NCBI GenBank assembly: GCA_046565765.1
Contig: JBKHXX010000057.1
Span: 1-64,000 of the forward strand
Source: JBFMCT01 sp046565765
Lineage (GTDB): Bacteria > Actinomycetota > Acidimicrobiia > Acidimicrobiales > AC-14
DNA length: 64,000 bases
Direction: 5' to 3'
Shown piece after piece: positions 49,013-58,287 of the stretch. A program made the translations under genes and the position numbers. The stretch's first letter is position 1, and each line of letters opens with the position of its first letter. Under the pieces are notes generated by a model. It worked only from the letters and a program-made list of their open reading frames with translations. It was not told where the DNA came from and did not search any database.

Positions 49013-50587
49013 CTACGTGGTCCCGGTCCGGAAGACGGCCGTCCAGGGCTGGTGGTTCACCGACGGGTGGGGCGAGAAGCCGGCCACGCTCGTCTTGTGG
49101 GCGTAGATCTGCGGGAAGTTGGTGAGGGCGATGGCCGCCGCTTCCTCGTTCACCAGCACGTTGATCGCTTCGGCCGCCTTGCGCTGGGCGGTGAGGAGGT
49201 CGGTGGCGGCCAGGGCCTCGTCCACCAGGGCGTCGAACTTCGCCCCCGGGTTGGTCAGCCGCACCCGGGCGTTGTTGACCTTGCTGTACCAGAACTGCGC
49301 AGGGATCCGCACCGGGTTGGCGTCGTTCTGGTTGTAGTAGTTGACGTCGACGTCCCACTCGCCCGAGTTGATGGTCGCCGAGTAGGCGGCGGCGTCGGGC
49401 GCCCGCTGCAAGCGCAGGTCGATGCCGACCCGCTTCGCCTGGGCCTGGAGGAACTGGAGGCTCTCCGGCTCGAAGTCGAACTGGGCCGTCCCCACCAGAG
49501 AAAGCTTGCGCCCGTCCTTCTCCCGGATCCCGTCCGACCCCTCGCGCCAGCCCCTCGAGTCGAGGATGCGCCGGGCCTGGCCTACGTCGGTCAGGTGCGG
49601 TCGGACGGTCGAGGCGGCGGTGCCGAGCACGGCGGGCGGGCTCACTCCGGCCACCGGCTGGGCGTTCCCCTGCCACTGCTGCTGGCCCAGCGCCCGGGGG
49701 TCGAGGCTGAGGGCGAGGGCCCGCCGCACCTCGATGTCCTGGAGCAGGGTGTACTGGCCTTCGCCGTGGAGGTTGAGGGAGATGTCGACCACCGCCCCCG
49801 GCGGTGCGGGCGCGACCTGCAGGCCGGGCCGGGCCCTCACGTCGGCCGTCTGCTGCGGCGCCAGGAACCAGACCAAATCGACCTCGCCCGACTCGAGGGC
49901 GAGCCGGCGGGTGTTCTGGTCGGGGATGAACCGGAACGTGATCTGCCGCAGCTTGGCCTTGTCCTCCCCCCAATAGGCGTCGTTGCGGTTCACGACCAGC
50001 CGGTCGTTGGGCGAGTAGCTGCCGAACGTGAACGGGCCCGTGCACACCGGGCGTTCGGCCGGGTCGGTGCCGGTGGCGACGACGCTGAAGAAGGGGTGGG
50101 CGATCTGTTCGGGCAACCGCAGGTTGGGCTGGGTGGGCGTGATGTCGACGGTGTACTCGTCGACCACCCGAGTCGACTCCGGCCCGATGAACGTGTTCAG
50201 CGTCTGCCGCTTCTCGACCACCCGGTTGATGCTGTATCGGACGGCCTCCGCGTTGAGCGGGGCGCCGTTGTGGAACCGGACGTCCCGCCGCAGCTCGAAG
50301 CGGAACGTGTTGTCGCCCCGGTACGTCCAGCGGGTGGCCAGCACCGGTGTGGGCTGGAAGTCGTAGCCCAGGCCCACCAGGGTCTCGCACACCCCCGCGT
50401 TGTCGGGCCAGATGCCGAGGAAGATCCGGTCGCGGGTGATGTACACGTCGCCGGGTGTGGCGACGGTCAGCGTCTGCTGGTTCTCGGGCAGCGGGACGGC
50501 CTCCTGGGCCGTCTGCGGCGCGTCGGCGCCGTTGCCCCCACAAGCCGCCAGCACAACCAGGACCAGCGCTACGGCACGTGTTCGCAT
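49013..50587 (-). CDS. Peptide ABC transporter substrate-binding lipoprotein (family 5)
   Basis: 524 residues. The signal peptide ends with lipobox LAAC (Cys16), and the mature part is an SBP_bac_5 (DppA/OppA-like) domain: LVGLGYDFQPTPVLATRW, RFELRRDVRFHNGAPLNAEAVRYSINRV, YWGEDKAKLRQITFRFI. It captures peptides or similar ligands for the permease pair downstream. GGGAGG lies 5 nt upstream of the ATG. It is divergent from the gene at 50645 with 57 bp between. Confidence 0.94.
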   Translation of the reverse strand: MRTRAVALVLVVLAACGGNGADAPQTAQEAVPLPENQQTLTVATPGDVYITRDRIFLGIWPDNAGVCETLVGLGYDFQPTPVLATRWTYRGDNTFRFELRRDVRFHNGAPLNAEAVRYSINRVVEKRQTLNTFIGPESTRVVDEYTVDITPTQPNLRLPEQIAHPFFSVVATGTDPAERPVCTGPFTFGSYSPNDRLVVNRNDAYWGEDKAKLRQITFRFIPDQNTRRLALESGEVDLVWFLAPQQTADVRARPGLQVAPAPPGAVVDISLNLHGEGQYTLLQDIEVRRALALSLDPRALGQQQWQGNAQPVAGVSPPAVLGTAASTVRPHLTDVGQARRILDSRGWREGSDGIREKDGRKLSLVGTAQFDFEPESLQFLQAQAKRVGIDLRLQRAPDAAAYSATINSGEWDVDVNYYNQNDANPVRIPAQFWYSKVNNARVRLTNPGAKFDALVDEALAATDLLTAQRKAAEAINVLVNEEAAAIALTNFPQIYAHKTSVAGFSPHPSVNHQPWTAVFRTGTT

Positions 50588-50630
50588 GCGACCTCCCCCC
50601 TTCGCGGCCTCATTAGACCATGACCGCAGG

Positions 50631-50645
50631 CGTACCGTCGGTACG
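50631..50645. promoter_or_regulatory. Inverted repeat at a divergent start, candidate operator
   Basis: CGTACC (50631-50636) and GGTACG (50640-50645) flank GTC. The last base is also the first of the GTG start of the gene at 50645. A bound dimer here could affect both that gene and the divergent binding-protein gene. Evidence is symmetry only. Confidence 0.3.
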
Positions 50646-51067
50646 TGCTGGCCGAGCTGAGCGACGAGGAGATCGAGCGACGGCTGCGGGCCTCCCCCGA
50701 CGAGCGCTGGAACTCGTTCTGGGAGGCGTCGGCGGCGGTCGAGGCCGAGACGGAGCACGGGCGGTGGGACGGGCCGCCCGGCCACATGCCCTATGTCACC
50801 TACAGCGACGCGGTGACCCGGTGGATGGCGAGTTTCTACGGCCTCGGTGCCAGCGAGCCGTTCGACTGGATGGCGTGGGGCGGCCTCAACCGGTACCGGG
50901 GCGGGCAGGGGTTGGACGAGGCGCCGGTGGCAGAGGCGGTCCGCCTGGTCATGGCCGTGTCCAGGGCCGACCGGTTCGGCGAGGGCACACTGCTGAACGC
51001 CTTCGACAGCGGCACGATGGCAGCCGTGGTCCGCCGGCTCCGGCGGTGGCGGCTTACCGGGAGGTAA
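50645..51067 (+). CDS. Hypothetical protein, DUF6508-like
   Basis: 140 residues, no signal peptide or membrane helix. It is a mostly helical protein with MPYVTYSDAVTRWMASFYGLG and FDWMAWGGLNRYRGG. From memory this pattern matches DUF6508; no function is known. The start is GTG 50645, inside an inverted repeat. It is followed on the same strand by a small secreted protein gene. Confidence 0.65.
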   Translation: MLAELSDEEIERRLRASPDERWNSFWEASAAVEAETEHGRWDGPPGHMPYVTYSDAVTRWMASFYGLGASEPFDWMAWGGLNRYRGGQGLDEAPVAEAVRLVMAVSRADRFGEGTLLNAFDSGTMAAVVRRLRRWRLTGR

Positions 51068-51185
51068 GAACCACCTTCCAGTCTCGCCGCCCGGCTTGTC
51101 CGCGAGGGGAATTCTGCGAACCCGAGCCCCGGCGGATGCTCCTCCTGTGCCACGAACGGTGTGGCTCCCAACCCAGGAGGTTGCC

Positions 51186-51419
51186 ATGAACCGCAAGATC
51201 CGCAAGCTCGTCGCCGGTCCGCTCCTTGCCGCGTCGCTGGCGGGTGGTGTGCTCGTCGCCGCCGCCGGCCCGGCCGACGCCCTGTACGTGCGCAACACGG
51301 CCGGCACGTGCGTCGAGGGCTCGACCAAGACCGACCAGTGGGGCAACGTCTACAAGTGCGTCGGGGGCAAGTGGGTCCTGTACTCCATGCCCGCCCTCAC
51401 CATGCGGGCCGTCGGCTGA
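51186..51419 (+). CDS. Small secreted protein with two cysteines
   Basis: 77 residues. The signal peptide (about 1-32) ends ADA, followed by about 45 mature residues: LYVRNTAGTCVEGSTKTDQWGNVYKCVGGKWVLYS. The pair of Cys could form a disulphide, and KCVGGKWV recalls short secreted cell-wall or carbohydrate-binding-like peptides. AGGAGG sits 6 nt before the ATG, an excellent ribosome site. Function unknown. Confidence 0.78.
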   Translation: MNRKIRKLVAGPLLAASLAGGVLVAAAGPADALYVRNTAGTCVEGSTKTDQWGNVYKCVGGKWVLYSMPALTMRAVG

Positions 51420-51443
51420 CCGGCTCGCACTACCGTGCCGGCC

Positions 51444-51845
51444 ATGGTCCGCCTCCAAGAGGCCGCCCGCATGGCCATGGAGCTGCCCGAGGTCACCGAG
51501 GGGGAGCGCCACGGTCACCGGACGTGGAACGTGGCCGGCAAGACGTTCGCCTGGGAACGTCCGTTCAGCAAGGCCGACATCCGGCGGTTCGGCGACGCCG
51601 AGCCGCCGGACGGCCCCATCGTCGCCGTGAAGGTCGCTGACCTGGGCGAGAAGGAGGCCGTGCTGGCCGCCGGCCACAAGGGCTTCTTCACCATCCCCCA
51701 CTTCGACGGCTACGCGGCAGTGCTGATCCAGCTCAAGACGGTCGGCAAGCGGGCGCTGCGCGAGGCCCTCGAAGACGGCTGGCTCGCCACCGCCCCACCC
51801 AAGCTGGCCGACGAGCACGTGGGCCGCAGGAGGGGCCTCCGCTAG
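51444..51845 (+). CDS. MmcQ/YjbR family DNA-binding-like protein
   Basis: 133 residues of the CyaY/YjbR fold: ARMAMELPEVTEGERHGHRTWNVAGKTFAWE at the N-terminus, AVKVADLGEKEAVLAA and FFTIPHFDGYAAVLIQLKTV in the middle. The family is small and soluble, and DNA binding has been suggested from its structure. ATG 51444 is chosen over a GTG at 51435. Confidence 0.87.
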   Translation: MVRLQEAARMAMELPEVTEGERHGHRTWNVAGKTFAWERPFSKADIRRFGDAEPPDGPIVAVKVADLGEKEAVLAAGHKGFFTIPHFDGYAAVLIQLKTVGKRALREALEDGWLATAPPKLADEHVGRRRGLR

Positions 51846-52050
51846 AAGAGACGAGCGGCGTTCCGCCGAGCGTGAAGCGGCCACCGCCCTGCCGCCATGA
51901 GAAGGATACCGCGGGGGAAGGGGCTTGCCGCAAGCGGTCCGAACGTGCCAACCATGAGGCTTCCGCTGAGCCGGTTCCGGCCAGAGATCGCGAAGCCAGG
52001 AGCTGTGGAATGCGCGTGTTGCCTTCGGCAGACGGGTCGACGGGGCGCCC

Positions 52051-53517
52051 ATGACCGGGCACGAGGTGGTCATCGCAGGGGGCGGCCCGACGGGGCTGAT
52101 GCTGGGCGCCGAGCTGGCGTTGGCCGGGGTCGACGTCGTCATCGTCGAACGGCGGGCTACTCAGGATCTCGATAGCTCACGATCCGGGGGCCTTCACTCC
52201 CGCACCATCGAGGTTCTCGATCAGCGCGGTGTCGCGGAGCGGTTCCTCTCGGCCGGGCAGACACATCCGTTCGTGGGCTACGCCCAGATGTTCCTGGACG
52301 TGAGCGACTTCCCCACCCGCCACAACTACGTGCTCGCCCTGTGGCAGCGCGACTTCGAGCGCATCCTGGCCGACTGGGTGGCCGAGCTCGGGGTTCCCGT
52401 CCTTCGTCGCTGCGAGGTGGCGGGCTTCGTTCAGGACGACACCGGGGTGGACGTCGAGCTGTCGGGCGACCGGTCGCTCCGGGCCGAGTACCTCGTCGGG
52501 TGTGACGGAGGACGCAGCCGGATCCGCAAGGCAGCCGCCATCGGCTTTCCCGGCTGGGACCCCTCGACCAGCTTCATCATCGCCGAGGTCGAGATGGACG
52601 AGGAGCCGGAGATCGGGATGCGGCCGGAGGGTGGTGGGATCGGCCCGGTCAACCGTGCGGAGGGTGGAGGGCCCTACCGGCTCGCGCTCAAGGAGAAGGA
52701 GGTCGAGCACGTCGGCGAGCCCACCCTGCACGACCTTCGCGAGGCGCTCGTCGCCGCCTACGGAACCGACTACGGCGTGCACAGCCCCCGCTCGATCTCT
52801 CGCTTCACCGACATGACACGGCAGGCGGCGTCGTACCGCCTGGGCCGTGTGCTGCTGGCCGGGGACGCCGCCCACGTGCACTTCCCGGCCGGCGGGCAGG
52901 GCCTCAACATCGGCGTGCAGGACGCCGTGAACCTGGGATGGAAGCTGGCCCAGGTGGTCAGGAAGCAGTCCCCTGACACCCTCCTGGACACCTACCACCG
53001 CGAACGGCACCCCGTCGGTGCCCGCGTGCTGCAGAACACGATGGCCCAAGTGGCACTGGGCAATTCCGACGACCGTCACCTGGCCCTTCGCGAGATGGTG
53101 GCCGAACTGCTGGCCATGGAGGAGCCGCGCCGGCGAATCGTCGGGATGATCTCCGGGCTGGACGTCCACTACGACGTGGGGGAGGCACACCCGTTGCTCG
53201 GGCGGCGAATCCCCGACCTCGACGTGAACACCGCGGCCGGCCCTACGCGCATCTTCTCCCTGCTGCACGGCGCCCGGCCCGTGCTGCTCAAGGTCAGCGA
53301 TCCCGGCGGCTTCGACATTGCCCCTTGGGCGGACCGAGTCCGGTTGGTCGAGGCCACCTACGACGGTGCGTGGGAGCTCCCTGTCCTCGGCGAGGTCCCT
53401 GCGTCCCCGGCCGTGCTGGTCCGGCCCGACGGGCATGTGGCCTGGACGGGAAACGTCACCGACCCCGAACTGCCTCGAGCACTCTCGACGTGGTTCGGAG
53501 GGGCCGCTCCGGCGTAG
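52051..53517 (+). CDS. FAD-dependent aromatic-ring monooxygenase (rifampicin-monooxygenase/PgaE-like)
   Basis: 488 residues of the class A flavoprotein hydroxylases. The FAD motif is GGGPTGLMLGAELALAGV (about 9-26), the middle motif GCDGGRSRIRK (about 150) and the third GDAAHVHFPAGGQGLNIGVQDA (about 270-291). A C-terminal thioredoxin-like domain begins near residue 390. Relatives hydroxylate polycyclic aromatic polyketides or inactivate rifampicin. The substrate is not evident; no biosynthetic cluster is nearby, so detoxification is as likely as biosynthesis. The ATG has no strong ribosome site. Confidence 0.9.
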   Translation: MTGHEVVIAGGGPTGLMLGAELALAGVDVVIVERRATQDLDSSRSGGLHSRTIEVLDQRGVAERFLSAGQTHPFVGYAQMFLDVSDFPTRHNYVLALWQRDFERILADWVAELGVPVLRRCEVAGFVQDDTGVDVELSGDRSLRAEYLVGCDGGRSRIRKAAAIGFPGWDPSTSFIIAEVEMDEEPEIGMRPEGGGIGPVNRAEGGGPYRLALKEKEVEHVGEPTLHDLREALVAAYGTDYGVHSPRSISRFTDMTRQAASYRLGRVLLAGDAAHVHFPAGGQGLNIGVQDAVNLGWKLAQVVRKQSPDTLLDTYHRERHPVGARVLQNTMAQVALGNSDDRHLALREMVAELLAMEEPRRRIVGMISGLDVHYDVGEAHPLLGRRIPDLDVNTAAGPTRIFSLLHGARPVLLKVSDPGGFDIAPWADRVRLVEATYDGAWELPVLGEVPASPAVLVRPDGHVAWTGNVTDPELPRALSTWFGGAAPA

Positions 53518-53567
53518 CGCGACGAGCCCATCAGGCCCCGAAACACCTGCGCCGTGTCACCGCACGC

Positions 53568-53726
53568 TCAGGCTGACGGGCCTTGGACCGTCAACGCCGA
53601 TGTTCCCGCTCCGACCTCGGGCCCACTGTCGTAGGACTCGGTGAAGAAGAGGGTGCCACCGACCAAGAGGAGGGCGGCAAGGATCGTCAGGACGGCGACA
53701 AGCGCCCGTCCGTTCTCGTCGGGCAT
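53568..53726 (-). CDS. Small single-helix membrane protein
   Basis: 52 residues: a short polar N-terminus (MPDENGR), one transmembrane helix (about 8-27, ALVAVLTILAALLLVGGTLF) and an acidic/Ser-rich tail. GGGAGG lies 8 nt before the ATG at 53726, supporting translation. No family is recognised. It is convergent with the monooxygenase. Confidence 0.6.
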   Translation of the reverse strand: MPDENGRALVAVLTILAALLLVGGTLFFTESYDSGPEVGAGTSALTVQGPSA

Positions 53727-53904
53727 GATGCATTCCTCCCAGCTGAGCCGGAGCACGGTGTGTTGTGAGTGACGACTGCGACGGTGCGCAGCCGCCACTC
53801 GGGCCAGGACTCATTGGTACCCACCGCGGGCGCGGCTCCGATGCTGGCGCGGTAACGATCGCGTCACGGGCCGTCAGCGCCTGGTGGCCACCATCGGCAG
53901 TCCT

Positions 53905-54219
53905 TCAGTCGGCTTGGGCCTCGACGGCCGGACCGTGCGAGGGAACGGCCACGAACTCGTCGTCGGTCTCGTACTCGACGGTCCGACTGGATTGGCCCGG
54001 GGGCAACGAGAGGCCCCTGATGGCGGGACGCAGCATCTCCGCCGTGAACCGGTCCGAGTGCGCCTTGGACTCCCACACGGCGGTGATCACCAGCATGCCG
54101 TCGGTGGTCCCGGCGTAGCGCGCCAGCAACCCCAGGGGCTCGGTGGTGGGCAGGGCGGCGAGCAGGTCGTGGTAGACCGCGAGCGAACCGCCGACGACTT
54201 GTGTGCTTGTGATGTATGT
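53905..54219 (-). CDS. Antibiotic-biosynthesis-monooxygenase-like (ABM, dimeric alpha/beta barrel) protein
   Basis: 104 residues: TYITSTQVVGGSLAVYHDLLAALP, then DGMLVITAVWESKAHSDRFTAEMLRPA, the strand-helix-strand pattern of ABM ferredoxin-like folds. Family members include quinol monooxygenases and haem-degrading proteins, but many are uncharacterised. ATG 54219 is used; an in-frame ATG at 54273 would add 18 residues. It is divergent from the LuxR-type regulator, which may control it (inference). Confidence 0.6.
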   Translation of the reverse strand, partial: TYITSTQVVGGSLAVYHDLLAALPTTEPLGLLARYAGTTDGMLVITAVWESKAHSDRFTAEMLRPAIRGLSLPPGQSSRTVEYETDDEFVAVPSHGPAVEAQAD

Positions 54220-54319
54220 CATGGGGCCAGGATCGACGAACTGGCACAACGGCACATCCGCCAAATCACTCATCGCCTACTCACTGGGCGCGGCGGGGCG
54301 ATCTGGTTACCGTGCGCCC

Positions 54320-57121
54320 GTGAACCGCGCGCTCGTGGGACGAGAGGTCGAGCGCGCGTCGCTGCTCGGCTGGCTGGACGAGTCCCTCGCCGGGCGAGGC
54401 GTCGTCTGCCTGGTGTCCGGCGACGCCGGCGCGGGCAAGACCCGGCTGCTCGACGACCTCGTCGAGCAGGCCGCGGCGCGAGGCGTAGCCACCGCGGTCG
54501 CGTCCGTCGCAGGACAGGAGGGCGCACCGCCGTTCTGGCCGTGGCGGGCGGTGCTCCGCAGCCTCGGCGCTCCAGACCTCCTGGCCGGAGCGGAGGGACT
54601 CGAACGTGCCACCGAGCGGTTCGTGCGTTTCGAGAGGGTGGCGGCGTGGCTGGGCAGTGCCGCGGTGGACCGGCGCGGGCTGGTGGTGGCCTTCGACGAC
54701 CTCCACTGCGCCGATCGCTCCTCGATGCGCCTCTTCTCTCATGTGGCCCGGAGCCTTCGGGGCCAGCCCATGCTGGTGGTGGGCGCGCATCGGACCTCGG
54801 CGGCCGACCATGGGCCGGGGTTTTCGGAGGTTGTCACCGAGCTGGCCCGCCTTCCGTCCCGCCGAGCGCTCGACGTCGCAGGTCTCGAGCGGGCTGCGGT
54901 CGCCGAGTTGCTCGTGGCCGACCCCCGCTCACCGACCGTCGACCGGGTCTGGGACCTCACTCACGGGAACGCCCTCTTCGTCACCGAGCTGGCCCGCCAT
55001 CTCGCCAACGGTCGGCAGCTGGCCGACCTGCCCGACACCCTGAGAGAGGTGATCGGGGTACGCCTCGCCGCTCGGAGCCAAGGCTGCATCGAAGTCCTCC
55101 GCACCGCCGCCGTCGTAGGGCGCCAGTTCGCCGCCGGCCTGGTGGCCACGGCTATCGGTCGGCCTGCGATGCACGTGCTGGAGCACCTCGACGAGGCCGT
55201 GGCAGCGGCAGTCGTAGCGCCCACGGGCGTCCCCGGCCGGTACCAGTTCGTCCACGCGCTGGTCCGCGATGCGGTGGAGTCGGGGGTCGCCCGGCCGGCG
55301 CTCGCACGGCTGCACCGTCAGGTCGCAGAGGCCATCGAGAGCTACGACGGAGCAGGGGAGGACCACCTGTCGGAGCTGGCCCGGCACTGGGACGAGTCGT
55401 CGGTGCTGGGTCATCAGGACGTCGCCGCCGAGTGGAACGGGCGGGCGGCCGACGCCGCGGCGCGGCAGCTGGCGTGGGAGGAGGCGGCCCGCCTCTACGA
55501 CCGGGCGTTGGCCCTGAGCGGGCCTCGGCGGGACCCTGTCGACCGGCATCGCCTGCTCCTCGGGGCCGCCCGGGCCCGGCTTCACAGCGACGAGATCGGG
55601 ACGGCGGTGGCCCGCTGCGTCGACGCCGGCCGTGCCGCCCGGCAGGCCGCACGGAGCGACCTCCTGGCCGAGGCGGCGCTCCTCATCGAGGGTCGCGGCG
55701 GTAGCGGTGGGCCTGAGGTCCCTGCCCTGATCACCCTCGCCGAGGAGGCCCTGGCGGCCGTCGAGGGCACCGACCATGCCCGGCGTGGTCGGCTTCTGGG
55801 CCTGTTGGCCGTGCTGTACTTCTACGTCGACCCACGGCGCTGCGCGCTCCTGGCCGACGCGGCGGCGGACGAGGCGGCACGTGCTGATGACCCTCTTGCC
55901 GAGGCGGCCGCGGCCCGCGCCCGCCAGATGATCAGCTTCGGGCCCCATCGCGCCGAGGAGCGCCTCGAACTGGCCGAGCGGATCGGTGAGGCCGGCCGGG
56001 CGGCGGGAGATCCGTCCATCAGCCAGTGGGAGCCGCTGTGGCGAATCGACGCGCTGCTCGAACTGGGTCGCGTTCCCGAGGCGGCGGCGACCATGCCGCT
56101 GCTGCGGCACCAGGCAGCGGTGGTCGGCCATCCGATCTTCCGATGGCACCTGGCCCGGTCCGAAGCGGTGCTGGCCGCAGCTGTGGGCCGGTGGGACGAC
56201 GCTCGCCGCTTCGGTCGCGTCGCGCAGGACCTCTACGCCATGCAGGAGGGCCATGAGGGCGCCGTGGCCATGGAGTTGGCACTGCAGGTCTCGATCGGGA
56301 TCCACACCGGGTTCCATCCCAGGGTGCTCGAAGGGTACGACCGGCTCGACCTCTCCCGTGCGCCTGCCTATGTCAGCGACGTCCCTGCGCTGCTCCCGTT
56401 GCTGCCCATGGCCGAGCTGGGGCGGGCGGACGAGGCGCAAGTCCCTTACCGCCGGCTTGCGCCGGTGCCCGAGTGGAACCCGCCAGCGTTCCTGTGGCTG
56501 CCCATCCACGTGTTCCGGCTTCTCGCCGCCATGGCCCTCGGCCGCCTCGACGACGTGCCCCCGCTCCTGGACCGGCTACGCCCGAGCCGAGGGTTCCACG
56601 TTGCGGGAGGCGGCGGGCCGATCGCGTACTTCGGATGTGTCGAGCTCCATCTGGGTGAGGGCGCCATCGCGCTCGGCCGCTGGGACGACGCCGTCGCTGC
56701 CCTTCGCGTCGCGGTCGGCGAAGGTAGGCGTGCGGCGACGCCGCCGTCGGAGATCCGCGCTGCGGCGCTGCTGGCCGAGGCGTTGACTGCTCGGGGGCGC
56801 GGGCAGGACATCGACGAGGCCGCCGATCTGGCGGCCCGCTACCAGCCCGCCGCCGAGGCCCACGCGATGCGTCCCTGGGTGGAGCGCCTGTCGCCGACTG
56901 CGCCTGGGCGACGGTCCCGGCTGCCGGGCCCCCTCTCTACTCGCGAGCTGGAAGTCGCCGGCCTCGTGGCCATGGGGCTCAGCAACAAGGCCATCGCCGC
57001 CGCGCTCCACATCTCCTCCCGCACGGCCCAGAACCACGTCCAGCACATCCTTACGAAGCTCGGAGCATCCAACCGGGCTCAGGTGGCTACGTGGTTCACG
57101 CGTGACGGACGACTCGGGTGA
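54320..57121 (+). CDS. Large ATP-binding LuxR (LAL/MalT-like) transcriptional regulator
   Basis: 933 residues. The N-terminal AAA-type ATPase has Walker A SGDAGAGKTRLL (about 33-44) and a Walker B-like VVAFDDLHCAD (about 122-132). A long TPR-like helical region follows (about 350-850), then a C-terminal LuxR helix-turn-helix (about 868-933: LSTRELEVAGLVAMGLSNKAIAAALHISSRTAQNHVQHILTKLG). Such regulators sense small molecules and activate neighbouring operons. The likely targets are the divergent ABM gene or the nearby monooxygenase (inference). GTG 54320 starts NRALVGREVE, the usual LAL opening. Confidence 0.93.
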   Translation: MNRALVGREVERASLLGWLDESLAGRGVVCLVSGDAGAGKTRLLDDLVEQAAARGVATAVASVAGQEGAPPFWPWRAVLRSLGAPDLLAGAEGLERATERFVRFERVAAWLGSAAVDRRGLVVAFDDLHCADRSSMRLFSHVARSLRGQPMLVVGAHRTSAADHGPGFSEVVTELARLPSRRALDVAGLERAAVAELLVADPRSPTVDRVWDLTHGNALFVTELARHLANGRQLADLPDTLREVIGVRLAARSQGCIEVLRTAAVVGRQFAAGLVATAIGRPAMHVLEHLDEAVAAAVVAPTGVPGRYQFVHALVRDAVESGVARPALARLHRQVAEAIESYDGAGEDHLSELARHWDESSVLGHQDVAAEWNGRAADAAARQLAWEEAARLYDRALALSGPRRDPVDRHRLLLGAARARLHSDEIGTAVARCVDAGRAARQAARSDLLAEAALLIEGRGGSGGPEVPALITLAEEALAAVEGTDHARRGRLLGLLAVLYFYVDPRRCALLADAAADEAARADDPLAEAAAARARQMISFGPHRAEERLELAERIGEAGRAAGDPSISQWEPLWRIDALLELGRVPEAAATMPLLRHQAAVVGHPIFRWHLARSEAVLAAAVGRWDDARRFGRVAQDLYAMQEGHEGAVAMELALQVSIGIHTGFHPRVLEGYDRLDLSRAPAYVSDVPALLPLLPMAELGRADEAQVPYRRLAPVPEWNPPAFLWLPIHVFRLLAAMALGRLDDVPPLLDRLRPSRGFHVAGGGGPIAYFGCVELHLGEGAIALGRWDDAVAALRVAVGEGRRAATPPSEIRAAALLAEALTARGRGQDIDEAADLAARYQPAAEAHAMRPWVERLSPTAPGRRSRLPGPLSTRELEVAGLVAMGLSNKAIAAALHISSRTAQNHVQHILTKLGASNRAQVATWFTRDGRLG

Positions 57122-57200
57122 CCGAGCAGCGCCGCCCCCGAGCGACATCTCGCCTGGTGAACGCCGAGCCCTTCGGCCCACCGACAGCGGCCTGCTGGCC

Positions 57201-57587
57201 TCAGGGCCCAACGGCAACGTAGCCAACGGCGTCGGCACCGTCGGGCACGTTGCAGCGGCTGATCCGCAAGACCGTCCCGGGCTCTGCTGAGGAGTCGACC
57301 CGGGTGCGCACCGCCAGGTGGAGAGGCGAGCTGTTCTGCACGTCGTCGATGTGCCAACCGTGCAGCTTCTCGAAGCCGGTTCCCTCGCGGGCTTCGTGGT
57401 ACTGACAAGGTAAGGCCTGCGCCCCCACCACGAACCTCGCGGTCGCCCAGGCAAGCGTGCCGAGTAGGAGGACGGCGACGAAGGCGCCCACGGCCACGAC
57501 CCATGCCGCTCGCGATCCCCCGCTGGGAGGTTCGGCGTCCACAAGAGCCAAGGAGTCGAACTCACCCGGGTTCCACCGGAGGCCCAC
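57201..57587 (-). CDS. Single-pass membrane protein of unknown function
   Basis: 128 residues with a cytoplasmic N-terminus, one transmembrane helix (about 28-52) and an extracytoplasmic domain of about 75 residues carrying two Cys (LPCQYHE and ISRCNVP) that may form a disulphide. No family is recognised. It is convergent with the LuxR regulator and lies 206 bp before the rhodanese gene; that gap holds no gene I can support. Confidence 0.65.
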   Translation of the reverse strand: MGLRWNPGEFDSLALVDAEPPSGGSRAAWVVAVGAFVAVLLLGTLAWATARFVVGAQALPCQYHEAREGTGFEKLHGWHIDDVQNSSPLHLAVRTRVDSSAEPGTVLRISRCNVPDGADAVGYVAVGP

Positions 57588-57793
57588 AACGCCGCGATGT
57601 TAAGGGGTGTGGCAGCGCGTCACCCGCTGAACATCCTCGGAACTCTGAGGAGGCCGACGACCGGAGCCAGCTGGCGAAGGCTGAGAAGGCCGATCTCGTC
57701 CGGCAGCTCGAGCAAGGCGGTCAGCGCCTGCTCCCGCCGTCCGGCTGGCAGAGAGGCGCGCGCCTCGCCCTGAGGCGGCATCATGATCCGGCC

Positions 57794-58171
57794 ATGTCGC
57801 GGTCGATCGATGATCTCCTGGAAGCCTGTCGGGCTCGCATCGATCGGGTCCAGCCGGACGATCTGACCGCTGAACAGGCGGCCGGAGCGCTGGTCGTGGA
57901 CATCCGGCCCATCGAGCAGCGTCAGCGAGACGGCGATCTGCCCGGCGCGATCCACATCGATCGCAATGTGCTCGAGTGGCGACTCGACCCCGCGTGCGAG
58001 CATCGCATCGCGGACACGGCCTACGACCGCCGAGTGATCGTCGTCTGCAACGAGGGCTACGCCTCGAGCCTGGCAGCGGCGACCCTGCGCGATCTCGGTC
58101 TTGATCGGGCCGCCGACCTGGCCGGCGGCTACCAGGCCTGGAAGGCCGTTAGCACCCGAGATCAGCCGTAG
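57794..58171 (+). CDS. Rhodanese-domain sulfurtransferase
   Basis: 125 residues, one rhodanese domain. The active-site Cys is in VVVCNEGYASSLAAATL (C-N-E-G-Y-A-S loop), preceded by VVDIRPIEQRQRDGDLPGAIHIDR. The final helix GYQAWKAV is typical. It transfers sulphane sulphur or acts as a persulphide sensor. Stand-alone and small. ATG 57794 is used because upstream sequence lacks similarity. Confidence 0.9.
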   Translation: MSRSIDDLLEACRARIDRVQPDDLTAEQAAGALVVDIRPIEQRQRDGDLPGAIHIDRNVLEWRLDPACEHRIADTAYDRRVIVVCNEGYASSLAAATLRDLGLDRAADLAGGYQAWKAVSTRDQP

Positions 58172-58287
58172 ACGCGCAACTCCCGGGAGGGACCGCGATC
58201 CTTTAGACGCGCGCCGAAGCTGACCAACTCGTGACGGCTCGGCACGGCCAAAACACCCGAGAGAGCAGTGCGGGCAATGGCTCGCTC

